DNA of 64,000 bases from Polytrichum commune. Lineage: Eukaryota; Streptophyta; Polytrichopsida; Polytrichales; Polytrichaceae. The position numbers and the translations under genes are program-made. Below are positions 34,716 through 47,400 of this stretch, in pieces. Position 1 is the first letter of the stretch; each line of letters opens with the position of its first letter. The stretch is taken from contig OX485807.1 of NCBI GenBank assembly GCA_950295325.1, positions 52,792,440 through 52,856,439 on the forward strand, given 5' to 3'. The notes under the pieces are model-generated. The model saw nothing but the letters and a program-made list of their open reading frames with translations, made no database searches and had not been told where the DNA came from.

Positions 34716-37700
34716 ATGACCCCAATACCAAGGAGCATGGCGACAGCAGCTATGGCAGGAGCTGCAGGAGCAGCTGTAGTTTTGTACTACACAGGGTGGG
34801 GGAATCCATGGGCTGTATTTCGTAATCGTCATACACAAGATCCTTGCAATGAGGATGAAGGAGAGTCATTACTGAGTGAGAGCCGCAGACGAATGCAGGT
34901 GCCCAAGACATCACGGCCGCCCTCAACTTGGTTTGAAGCTCTTGCAACCATTTCAGAGACTCTGCGATTTACGTATTCGGAAACTCTTGGAAAGTGGCCT
35001 ATTGGGGACTTGGCTTTTGGGATCAATTATCTTCTGCGCAAACAGGTCATAATACAAACCGGGCTAGTTCTTATCTCCTGTTACAACACTTCTCACTACC
35101 TGCAATTTCTTTGTGTGTCACCATGTCTTGGTGGGCATAAGTTCGAAATTTGAAAAAGGTTGTAGTTAGATGTATGTGTTAACCCCTCGTTGTTTCATAC
35201 AGGAATATGGTGGCTTCTTTTTTGCATTTGTTGACTTCTAAAGCTTCAAGTCTTGTTTGTTGAATGTCCGAAGCAGTGTTGAGCTAGAAGTGGGCATAAT
35301 ATCTGTTGGCATGTGCAGGGGCTATGGAATGTTGCAAGTGTTTTTGCTGCGGATGAGACTCAGGAGCTGCAAGGTCCTCTTGTATTGGCAGAGATGAAGG
35401 AACTGTTGCGACTGTTAACTGTGTGCATGCATTTCTCAAAGAAGACGTTTCCTGCATTTTTAGAGGCCACAGGATTTACCAGGGATCAAGTTCTACTTGA
35501 GGAAGGAAGGGCCGGAGTAAGCTCTACCTTCTGTCTGATTGCCCATCTCAAACTTAAGAATCCTTCATCTAAATGCTTAGGAAGTTAGATCTAATCTGCC
35601 AGCGACACTACTGCGATGCCAATATCCCTCCCTGCTTGACAAACTTAGGTTTTTGGGTAGTCACCAAGCTCTCACAGGAGCAGCACCTCAGAATTCCTAC
35701 ACTCTCTTAGAAGAATACGAATTCAAAGGTTTATCAATCTACATCAGCTGCCAAACTAAGAATTTTCGTCATGGATCTTGGTTTGAAGATCTGGCCAGCT
35801 ATGGCCAACAAAAGAATAGGGTCATGCGAGTGGTCTAGCACATGATGTTGGCATTTTGAAATCCCTGAAGTATTGTAAAATCACCAGCTCAAAGTGTCCT
35901 TGCTTCCTGGTTTAAAGGTCTGTTTTCAAGAATAGGCTGGAATCTTAATGATGCTTAGCACAGCGCATCTTTCTCCTTATATCGGGTTTGGATGTATTGT
36001 GCAGCTGCTGAAACCGGCTTTCACAGTGTTGGTGGACCATGAATCTCAATGCATCTTGCTCTTGATTCGAGGGACGCATAGCATGAAGGACACACTAACA
36101 GCAGTTACCGGCTCTGTGGTGCCTTTCCATCATACTGTTTTGGGGGATGCTGGAATCAATAACTTGGTTCTGGGCTATGCGCACTGTGGAATGGTAGCTG
36201 CTGCTCGCTGGATTGCACAGCTTTCTACTAGTCATCTCTTGAAGGCTCTTGGTGACTACCCTACTTATAAAATCAAGGTCCCTTGCTCTCCCTTCCTACT
36301 CATCCAGATCATTTTTGGAAAAATGCTGATTAATTCTCTTAAGTGCAGAAGCATAAATTTTTGCAGGTCTTGCTTGTGTGGCAATAAAAGATTTTTCTCC
36401 CCTTTGCAGGTGGTTGGACATTCTCTTGGAGGTGGTACAGCTGTTCTGCTGACTTACATTCTTAGGGAGCGCCTGGCGTTTGGTTCAACTCACTGTGTCT
36501 GTTTCGCTCCTGGTGCTGGCGTGCCCCTTCCCATGCATAACTCTTTTATATGAGTATTTGTCAGATGTGATTGAACAAGAATGTGACTGATGCAATGAAG
36601 TGAAGATTGTGGTTTTGGATGCTGGTGGGTTTTGCACCTGGTGCAGAATGACGATAATGAAACTAATTAGAGTAGGATGTGTGGATTGCAGCGGCATGTA
36701 TGACATGGGAGTTGGCCGAGTCAGGTGGCCCTTTTGTGACTACAGTCATAAATGGTGCAGATCTTGTTCCTTGTTTCTCTTCTGCGTCACTGGATGATCT
36801 TCGTGCTGAGGTGAGCACAGCCTCTTCCTTAGAAATGGATTACTGAGGTTCTTCATGTAGAGAAAGCTGAGAGTTGATATGGAAAGATTGATTGGAGGTT
36901 GCAATGGCATTGCAGGTTACAGCATCTGCATGGGTGAGTGATTTCCGTGAGCAGATAGAACGGACACGCATTTTAAGGGCAGTGTATCGATCAGTGTCTG
37001 CACTGAGCAGCCGTTTGCAGGCTATTGCAAGTCTGTCACGTGCTACGCTTCCCTACTCAACGCTTATGGTAGCGCGAGCTGCCCAGACTGGGGCAGCTGG
37101 CGCTGGTATGATTTGGCGACCTGTGTCAAGTGGCACTCAGGTAATAATCCAGGATAGATTCTAATGTCAACCACCTCTACTTGTATTTGGTATCCTCCTC
37201 TTTGTTTGTGAAAGATTATCCTTGATTGCTCTTTTGTCAGGTTTTCTGAGAGGTTCTCTTTCTAGTTGGTTCTTTGTTCACATGATAGTTATGCCTCAAC
37301 AGTGCTTCCTGGCTGTGCCTGTGAAAAATTGGAAGGTGGACTTCAACATGATGTTTGCAATTTGGACAGGTTGGTAGATGGATGTTATCGTCAATGAGGA
37401 CAGTATAGTCTATATTATCTATTCAGTCTCAAACTAGAGTGCACTTATTTATTTATTCTAATCCGATTTGAAGAAGAGTAGCTAATTAAAATGAGCATGT
37501 ATGTATATTGATTTACAAAGCTGGCAAAACCAAGGTATATAGATTTTAGAACAATCATGTTGCCGCATATTGGTACTTGTGTGGTGGCTGTCATGGCCTT
37601 TGACTCTGACTATAGAAGTCTCTTGGAACAGGTGCAACTTGCAGCTGGCTGGTTTTGAGGTCTCTGATCATGATTGCCTTACTCAAAGTGCTCATCTTTT

Positions 37701-39131
37701 GTGGTGGATATGTGCAGGTTGTCATGAAACAGGCACAGACAGTTGCACAAGCAGTGGTGCGTAGGCCCAGCTTTGGAGGTTGGTCCTGCATGGGCCCACG
37801 GCGCAGGAATGTGGTATCCACAACCATATGTGAGAGTAATGAAGAGGGAAGCATTGCCTCAGCAGTTGCAACTGACAAAGTAAAGGTTGATCAGTGTGTA
37901 GAAGTTGCAGATGAAAATATTAGCAGTTCTTTGGATGCTACAGCCACTGATGTGGTTGATAGAAGTCAGCAATTGGCAGGTGAACCTACATTCATGATAA
38001 GGTTCTTTATTGCTATTTTAAGCTGCATGTAAATCTCAATTTTCTTTCTTTGTTAGCTCTTGAGTAAGCTAAAGCGGCTTTCAATCTCTTTGGTTTCCAG
38101 CGTTTTCAAGGAGAATATTTGAATTAAATACAGTAATTGTTGTTTGAGTCAGGATTTGAGAGAGTCGGAAAGAGAAAAGGAAAGTTTTTGCTACATATGG
38201 AAAAATATGTCCAGTAGGACCTCTGTTTCTGGCAAGTGTGTGTGAGGATTGTTGGTGTAGCTTCAATTACCTGTCTAAGACACATATTCTTGACATCTGC
38301 AGGGCATGAGTTATTGGCTTTTTATTCTTTAGTTTTGACACGTGAATTTGTCTCTTATGTGTGGCATATCCTAGGTGAATATTGGGAGTCATATAGGCAG
38401 CTGATTGATGCTGCTGCTGTGAGCGAGTCAGGCCATGCCCTTCCATCACATATACCTGGACACATTCTGCATGAAGATGAATTTAAAGGGTTGGATATAG
38501 AGGAGGACCCAGAGGCTGAGAGTAGCCACATAGGCACATCGAGTGGTGTGGAAGAACTTGGTGAGGTGCTCTTATGGCAACAGCTGGCACAGGAGCTGCA
38601 GCGGCAGCAGGATGATGTTGAGATCCAGTCAGCTTCTGAAGAAGAAGCTGCAGCAGCTCGTGAGATCACTGAGGAGGAGGAACAAGTTGTATCCACCACT
38701 GCGTCTGCATTGGGCCAGGTTTGTCAATTGCATGATTTCCCTTCAATTTTGCACATTGGCAAAGTGAATTGTGAATGAGATGGTTAACCTTTCCTGCATC
38801 CTACATTTAGGGTTAAGCTTGATATTCACATTCTATCCATGTTGTGCAGGATCGGGTTGTGTCTGAGAAGGAGGGCCCTGAGCATGACTTGCGGCGTTTC
38901 TATCCACCAGGAAAGATAATGCATCTTGTGAGCCTCAATAAGGATGGCAGAGAAGGTGAAGAAGCAGAAGTCCAACAGCCAAGAGTCGGGTTGTTTCTGA
39001 CCAACAGAACCTTGTATGGCAATGTCCGTTTGTCCCGAACTATGGTACATGACCATTATATGCCAACTTACAAACACATGATCACAGCTGTGATTGAGCA
39101 ACTAGAAAGGAAAAATAACCTTTCAAGTTGA
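34716..39131 (+). CDS. Class-3 lipase / diacylglycerol-lipase-like alpha/beta hydrolase (9 coding exons)
   Basis: Exons: 34716-35045, 35319-35516, 36005-36277, 36410-36512, 36692-36810, 36916-37140, 37718-37979, 38375-38718, 38850-39131. They total 2,136 nt (711 aa), an exact multiple of three. The protein follows the plant family annotated as mono-/diacylglycerol lipase N-terminal plus lipase class 3 (Arabidopsis At3g14075/At4g16070): a hydrophobic N-terminus, SETLRFTYSETLGKWPIGDL, then the hydrolase core with LLIRGTHSMKDTLTA, the nucleophile elbow GHSLGG (Ser272) and NGADLVP (Asp325, likely triad Asp). After that come RPVSSGTQV, SCMGPRRR and a variable acidic region. The C-terminus has PPGKIMHLV and a short DHYMP motif. 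It should hydrolyse acylglycerols, probably at membranes. The ATG at 34737 (MATAAMAGAAGAA) is an alternative start closer to the family. The donor of exon 4 (G|GTGCTG) is weak and the acceptor of exon 8 could instead be at 38302. Confidence 0.9.
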
Positions 39132-40044
39132 TTACAATAGTGGTGGATGCTCCACGAAGTTTTGTAACATACCTCTCATTTTACAAGGATCAGTGTGTGC
39201 ATGCGTACATACCGTGCATGCCCGAATCCTCCATACATAATCTAATGTCAAATTCGGCCTCATCTCATATGGTTGGTCAACTTGGTTTGACCTTGAAAAC
39301 CTTGCAGGACCTTGTTCCTCTCGGCAGCAATTGCAAAATCTCACTCCATTGGTGAGTTGTCTTTGTATGTGAGGGTCATCTCAAATCCCTTAAACCTAAG
39401 ATTGCTAATTCCTGGTATTAAGTGGCTTGGCTTAAATGTTGAGTCTGACCAACTGTAGCAATTTACAACCTGATTGCATTCTTCGCCTTTGCCTTGAACT
39501 GCAGTGATTTGATGAGAAGATTTATCACTAAAAATGTTGTTGTAAAACAAAATACCATTTCTATGAACATCTAGCTACAGCTAGAATTGTACAATGAATT
39601 TTCCAAACAATGAACCAAAAGTTTCTCTATGGCAAGGCCCCATAGTTGGAGGACAGTTATTTGAAATGTACACACTCAATGGCCAAATTAAGCCACTGAC
39701 CTATTTTTGCACCATGATATCCTATGAAATAATGGGGGGATGTTGTTGGTATGGTGCGTGGCCTCATTGTAGGCACACTTCAGAGACAATTTGACCATTA
39801 GATGGAGTCAAGAATTGTCTCATCTGGTTAAAATTGTGGATCATGTAGATTGCCACAGAATTGAAGTGGAGAGACAAAAGTCATCGGAGGTCAATGCGAC
39901 GATTGCATAGGCCCTCCAGTTGGGTTATAATTAATCTTAGACTGCATTGATTATGGTAAATAGCATGGATATATATGTATACTGTGACTTACCGTTGGTA
40001 TCCCTATATGCCCTCACAGCCCATGGACCTTCCCCTAATGCCAC
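39132..40044. other. Intergenic DNA after the lipase gene
   Basis: Probable 3' UTR of the lipase gene followed by AT-rich DNA. No further gene recognised. Confidence 0.5.
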
Positions 40045-40891
40045 TACACCATTTATGGTATTTTGTGTCACATGTGTAACAATGTCACTTACCCTATTTT
40101 GAGGTGTATGCTAGGTTACACTAATGATCAACAACTTCACCATTCTCATGACACTTGGTATTCTAGTGCGTTTCCTAACAACTTGGCCATGAGTATGTTT
40201 GGTAGTGTTGTGAGGTGTACCCCTATGTTACACAACGGTCTACAAGTTGACTTTATAGTGTATAACGGTCTACAAGTGTATATAAATGACACTTGGCAGT
40301 AGTATACTCACGAATACAAAACTACCATCTCAAATATCCCAACATGTTATGCTAACCATCATTTTGTTAATAATGATTCACTCAAAAAAGTCACTTATGT
40401 TGAAGAATAGTATCATATTGACAATTAGTGGATATGACACTTTGAAACCTCTAAAAATCTACACTGAATATGATATTTAGTGTCCTATGGTATTTTATGT
40501 CAATATGGTAGCTTTTCGGATAACACTTCTTATGAATAAGTGAACAAATACTATCATCGATGATGGATAAGTTCGTCCATTGGCCAAAACCCTACCTTCT
40601 ATTGTCAGCAACTTGTGATTGAATATTGTCATGGATGATTGAAATTTGGATGAAAAATCACTTGGTAAGTGACAGTAATTGTAACACTGTAAATCTATAA
40701 TCCCCCTCAGAAAAAATTACAAGGAATGACAAGTAATGTTGGGTTAACATTTAGTGTTGGTGACACTACCGCAGTTTACAATTAGTATTGATCAAGACAA
40801 TTAGAATTGGTGACACAACGAAATGTCATATTTAGTGTAGTTTGGGCCCTTTGCAAATAGTATACATGACACTTATACCATAAACGGTGTA
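40045..40891. mobile_element. MITE-like element with inverted ends (contains repeat copy B)
   Basis: The left end TACACCATTTATGGTAT and the right end ATACCATAAACGGTGTA are inverted copies with one mismatch, and a further GTGTCA/TGACAC pair follows inside. The interval is 847 bp and non-coding. Its right half (40.47-40.85 kb) is copy B of the repeat at 31.47-31.84 kb. I could not identify a target duplication. Confidence 0.6.
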
Positions 40892-41221
40892 ATCAGACAA
40901 TCTATAGAAGTTGTCACAATTCAATCTCCAATCTACACCAACATTTTAGTAGGAGATTTAGACTGAGACCTTCTCCTCAAAGGAAGACAATTATGATGAC
41001 AATTCATACCTCCAACCTCCACAAACACCCAATGGTCCCAAATATGAACCAATTCAACTTCACCTATATCTTCACTAACTTACTTTCCACCATACAAGGT
41101 GGTGAAATTTATGCCTTTCATACACTCATAAATTGATTCTATATTTAGAATCATAACCCCAAAGGGGTGGCTTCTTCATATCACGTACAAACTAACGTCT
41201 GTGTAGAAACCGTCTGTGCTC

Positions 41222-41548
41222 AACACTAATTATAAACCGTGGTTTAGTGTTACCAACACTAAATATCAACCCAAAATTATTTGTCATTCCTTGTAAATTT
41301 CTTTGGGGAGTGTAGATTTACAATGTTGCAATTATTGTTGCTTACCAAGTGATTTTTCATCCAAATTTCAATCATCCATGGCAATATTTCATCACAAGTT
41401 GCTGACAATAGAATTGAACTAAATCAAAATGAACTAAAGTGAGTTGGAATGATAGGATTTGTGAACTTGTTCGTAAGAAGTGTCATAAGAAAAGTTGTCA
41501 CATTGACATAAAATACCATATGGCCTTAGATTAAATATTTAGTGTAGC
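41222..41548 (-). repeat. Dispersed MITE-like repeat, copy C (inverted)
   Basis: Inverted copy of the repeats at 31.47 and 40.47 kb. With copy B it makes a long inverted repeat with about 370 bp between the arms. Confidence 0.75.
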
Positions 41549-44240
41549 GGGACTTTACCAAACGACATGAGGTGCATCACATCTAATCAGGCCTTGCACA
41601 TATTAAGTCTTGACGGTTTATGACATAATACACATAGGACAAGTATGTAACTGTTGAAGACGTCATGTAAGTAGTAAGTAGATGGTTACATTTTGCAAGA
41701 TGAAGAAGCACTTGATATACTTGAAAAGAGGAATGATATATTGGACAACACTTTAGGGATAAATGGATCGTCAAAATCTTGTTGGGTTTAGAATATGCAA
41801 GTTGATGCAAATTTTTTACGTTTTTGGAATTGACCATTTGAACATCTAAACAATTTCTTTTCATGAAATGAGTTTGACGGTAATGCTTAGTGTTGCAAGT
41901 CTCATCGGATTGGCTTAAATGTTTCATAGATGTAATGCAGAAATCTTGAAAATGATGAGATAGACGGATTTAGATGACATAAATGCCTATGTATGAACAT
42001 GACATGATTAATCATTCACAATACACCATCCGCATGATGTACTATGGTTCCTTCACAATAAAAGTGATAGCCTTCTTCACACTATAGGAATGACTCCCAC
42101 TATGTTGAGGGTCATATCTCCCTCTCATTTTGGAATTTATATAGTAATATTATTATGATTTCTAGTACTCTTTATGCCACGTCTACCATTGGGTTTGTAT
42201 TTTGAGGTCCATAATATGTATCTTTAACAAATGATTGGGATTCGATCCAACAATGCCCAATTTCATAGTGAGGGCCCTCAAAAATTCAAAATGTGACATT
42301 TTGTGAGAGTTATAAGTTGCATGTGGTTGGTTTTTCAATACCTTTCTAGTGGTGTAGTATTGGACTTAAACCCCCAATACACCCAAAACAACTATGGAGT
42401 TGGATAAGAAATCAAGGTAAGTTTCTTCCCTTATTTGACACCTCATTGTATAAACTTGAATCTACCTTAGCTAGAGATACTTAGATGATTGAAAACATTT
42501 GAGGCCTATTTGAGGCACTCCTAAAATTACTTTTTCCAGACATCCACATATCTAGATTTGGAATCCACTTATTGAATTCAACGATAACAACTACCAACAT
42601 GTTGATATTCACATATGGGCTCCAAAGATCATTTTAGGGAGGCCAGTAGGTATGCACTTAGGAGTAAGGTTTGGTAATTCTTATTGGTATTCACTGCTTT
42701 CGCATGAACATAAGTTTTGCATATTGAGATTTAGCACAAATTTGTGTGTTATTATTCATTATCAATGATGTTCTTTCTTGTTTCACAATTGTTGTTCATG
42801 TTGGCGAAAGTGAGAATTTCAAGTTTTCCTTTTTAAACAATTTCACATGTGTCAAATGTATACTCAACACCCATGAAATTCACTTTTCATCACTCCACAA
42901 GACTTCTAGCACATAGAAAAAATCATTTAGCCTGATTGATAGAGGCTTAGAATTTTAGGCAAGGCCTACTTTACATCCAATTCAAATAAATAGGTTTCTT
43001 CGACGCCCCTTGTGCATCTTATCATAGGTATTTTTTCAAAGGGTTGGATAGGAACGAAAACAAGTTTAGTTTGCTTCAAATCTCTATACAATGATCATAG
43101 ATGACCATGTGATTTTGTTTGCATAAATATTTATCTCAAAGATTCTTTGGAGAACTATCATTTCTAATTACAAATACATTCCAAAATAACGTGCAATAGG
43201 TGATCTTTTACTTTTTTACTTTTTGGATGCAAAAATAACATAAATTTTTGAAAAATAAAAGTGATGATATTTAAATGTCACATCTCAAAGAAAACAAAGC
43301 TTGTAAATAGCTTTTTGTAACAAAATTTAATAAGCCATCATTTACTTGAAACCCATAAATAGATAGTTATGAACAACGAGTCTCTCTTATTTTAACACAT
43401 CAACAGTCTATGTATGTTAACAATGTGTAATTCTTCTTCAAACGAAGCCCTATTATCTCTATTGTTAAGACTGTATTTTCAAGGTTGAAAATATATACAT
43501 GGAGTTGAATGAGTTTATATGAGAACAACTGAACTTATGGATGTTATCCTAGGTTTATATCTACAACTTGTCTTCAGAAAGTTCTTACTTTCTTCACCCC
43601 TTTACTAGACTAACTCCCATATATAAGGATGATGCTTGATATTCTGGAATAAAATGCATGCACTACACAATATCGTGTTCCCAAGCACCCTAACCTAGCT
43701 TACCTTGCGTACCTTAAGCAAGATAAACTTGAAAGAAGTAAAAGTGTGGGGAAGGAACTGGAAGGGAAAGGATGGGGAACATGGGCAAGGTAAAAAAAGT
43801 GGAAGTCATCACAGTGAATCAATGCAGCAATTTCTACACACGAGACTCTTCCATCTCCGCAGTACCGCACTCCTAAACCCCCTGCGTTCAGAAAGCTTCA
43901 GAAAGCTCTGTATTCATGCAGAGCTTGGAAGTTAGCGTAGGTAGTTGAATTCTGTAAGTATTTGCACTTGCAAGAGGAAGTTACAACTACACAGGGAACT
44001 TTAGTTTGAATGAATTATCTTCACTAAACCCGGGAATGAGCGAGAGAGTCTCGCTGTCTATTACCTAGAGAGAGATGAATATGAAAGAATCGTGAGTGTG
44101 GCTGAAGGATTCTATCAACTCACCCTCCGCCTGCGCTCATCGGGCGCTCACCCTGGAGAATCGAAGTTCAAACGCATTCAACCGCCAGTTACAAATTGAA
44201 TTCCATCTAGTTGTTGAATTTCACATATCTATCAAGGAGG
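41549..44240. other. Intergenic DNA before the transporter gene
   Basis: AT-rich; no gene recognised. The last few hundred bases before 44241 probably hold the transporter promoter and 5' UTR, but no clear TATA box or start was identified. Confidence 0.5.
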
Positions 44241-44441
44241 ATGGAGCCGGGAGGAGTAGCCGCCTGTAATATACAGATGTCAACTATTAGTATACATTCG
44301 CCGCAAAATATTCAACATGAACTTCAAGATGCGTCCAAGTCTGATGAGTCTTTTAGACAAATCCTCAGGGTGCCGCAATACCGGCGTGCTCTGCTCAGTG
44401 CTGTACCCACTCTCACTCTGGGCATTATGGGCGGGTAACTT

Positions 44442-44482
<41 letters not shown>

Positions 44483-47400
44483 GACATCCTTCATCTGCAA
44501 TATCCACGTGCATATTTTAAGTCATGCCATGCTCCTGCATGCACATTGCTAAGTTGTTTCAACCAACTCTCTCCTTTAGACTTGTGGGTTCATGTTTCTA
44601 AATGACTCCCTAGATCACTTCTAATGCTAAATATAATGGGTTGATGGAATTCCAAGTTGATATTTCACAAAGAGCTTGAGCAACATCCTTGGAGAAAGGG
44701 CAGCATCGAGAGGATTTCACTGATACCATTCATGTCTGAATTAGGAAAGCTTCATAACACTTTCAATTGTTGACTCTCTTAGAAGCAACACGGACGTGAT
44801 TCTCACTCTTGGCATCATGGGTGAATACTGATTATAGATAATGCCTTTCTCTGTCTTCAGGATTCCTCCGCAATATCCACATGTATATGTCATGCTATGC
44901 TCCTCCACTGACATTTCTAATTGATCGGACTCTCGCCTTTAGGAGAAGAGTTGATGTTTCTAAACTATCATTCGTAATAAATTGGTGACGAAATGTGCTG
45001 GAATTTTAAAAAGAAGAGGAGCAACGTGCTTGCAAAGAGGGCAATGTTGAGAGAATCCATAGAACCATTTGTGTTGGAGTTATAGGAGCTTTGTACTTTC
45101 AAATGTCGATGTTATTAGAACTATAGAAGCAATTTTTCTAAAGCAAGGCTCACCATCCAACCCAGTCCCGGTATAGGTATTTCCTTTCACTTCTATGAGA
45201 ATATACAAAATTAAGTCTTAGAATTTGTAGTCTACAAGATGCTCATAAACGACTCAAGCACATCCAAAATAGTGCTTCATCTTCTCAAAGATGGGGTTTT
45301 AGCCGCACTGAACTAGCTTCTAAAGGTGGTGACCCCTGCGCTAATTCTACATTGCATCTAGTGCCACTGACACCATTTATCCAGAGGGTTAAGGAGAGTA
45401 TTTCAGCGTTGATAAGGACAGCATTGAGAGGAATTATACTCAAAGAAAGAGTAATTAGGATGAGATAATGATTATGGCAATGAGTAGTGTAATGCTGAGT
45501 TTGAGGGGATTAATTGATTGACCCGTTTGACAATCTAATATATGACTTGAATGCAGGGCTGTGTTGCTAGTCTCATGGGCTTTTAGTATCACAGGCATTG
45601 TGGTGGGGTTCCTCATCATGCTGGTCGTGGCGTTGGCCAATGCGTATACATGCGACTTGTTGTTGCGCCAGGCTTATGCCACAGGCAGTGGAGACTACGA
45701 ATCTCTGGGCTTTGCAATTGGCGGGTCCTGGTGGCGGGTGAGTCATGTATCTTCACCTCATTTCATCCATGCTTAATTACATGCCACAAGGACCTTTGGG
45801 AAATTCACCACCTAAGGAAAGTCTTGGTACATTGGACAAAACCTAGCACCAAGCCATGTACAAAAAGCTGGTAATTTGCCCAAATTTCCATGCCATGGAT
45901 CTTGCCTTGTCTATCCAAGTTTAGTTGACACAAACGTCGTATTATGGGCATCCCACTTGGCAGCAGCGAAAAGGTGGCGGAATTGAAGTGCAAGGTTGTA
46001 TGGACGCATGTGAATTTGGAACAGATGGTTTTGTGGTTATGCCTAAATCATAACTTTTGAAAATGTCCATGCAGTTGGCGACTGAAATCAGTATTGTGGT
46101 GTTGCTAGTTGGGTATGTATTCTCACTCACCTCAATTTCTTTCCCTCCGCACGAGCTGCAAATCTAGCGGCACGTTTAATCATCAGCTTGGATGCTCTTC
46201 TCAAGCTGCACACAACTTGGAACTCCGGGCAATTCATAACCACCTAGGCAAATTAGGAATCATTCCTTGTGTCAGCTGCTATTCTGTCTTTTGCAATCAA
46301 ATTTTGGGGACCAGGTAGCTAGGACTTACGGTTAGCGGAATCATTACCTGCCGTAGGAGCCTTGTAGGAGGAGTGGCACAAGTGGGGGAGGCGGGTGCCA
46401 TAGGGCTGACCAGCATTTGGCCGAACATCCCAAGTGCCTTCGTGGACGGAAGTGGACGACTGTTAATGGTAATAGCTACGTTACTCATTATCGGACCCCT
46501 CTGCTTGGTGCGTGGACTTCGGCAGGTAAGTACTGCAACATGATACATCTTCTCTACTTGTGTCTTGTCTTGTCTTGTCACTGTTTCGAGGAATTGCTTG
46601 AATCTGTAAGAGTCTGAGGCAAATGAGAAGCATTGCCAATGTTATTACACCCACCCGCTTACGAAGCAGATTCATGACTAGATAAGATTGAGCGGAATGT
46701 CCTGGCCATTGAATGCTCCTTGGAGGGAGATGATTTTGTGGGATGCAGCTGGAGTATGCGGGCATGGTGGGGACAGCAATAGTGTTGTGGATGATGATTG
46801 TCATAGTCGTTGATAGCTGCAAGCATGGCCTGCCTGCCATCTCCAATGGTGCCTTGCCTGCTACAGGCTTCACATCTATCAGTAAGTCACTTGCTGACTC
46901 CCTAATTTGATGCGTTAAGGTCCTGAGGCCTTAAAGCGACACCTTGAGAAACTTTGCTATTTCAGGCAGGTTAGATAGCTTGGGATTTTTATTTTTTTTA
47001 TTTTTATTTTTTTAAATCCATAGATTAGCACATCTATACAAAGTCTACAGAAAAACATTCAAAAAATCCAAAAATTCATGTGCAACCTGTAGAAATTTTG
47101 CAAAGTCGTCTTAAGGAAAGAGCTTTCTCCTCTTCACTAGGGGAGTTTATTGATGTTGGATTGTTAAGTGAGAATCACCACAAGATCAACCTTATTGCAA
47201 GTGAGGATCTTCTATTAAATGAAGGAGTTGTCTCCCTTTGTGGATCACTTCGTACACCATCTCGTTTGAGTGGATAGATTTCCAATTAACCATTATGATT
47301 CGTCAAAGTTGGTGCTCTTCCCAAAGTGTTCTTGCATTCTTCTTACACCATTATTATGAACAACCAAAGTGGTGTTATCTTCTACTTAATGCCGCATATG

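Noticed and set aside
44280-44513. Reverse open frame with an Arg-Glu repeat near the transporter start.
   Set aside because: It is the translation of the CT microsatellite.
46297-46356. Alternative acceptors upstream of transporter exon 4 (after ACCAG, GCTAG or GTTAG).
   Set aside because: Most create an immediate stop with the phase-2 donor of exon 3; GTTAG stays open but adds residues not expected in the family, whereas CCGTAG at 46356 gives the expected LVG-LVGG-AQVGEAG-type sequence and a total length divisible by three.
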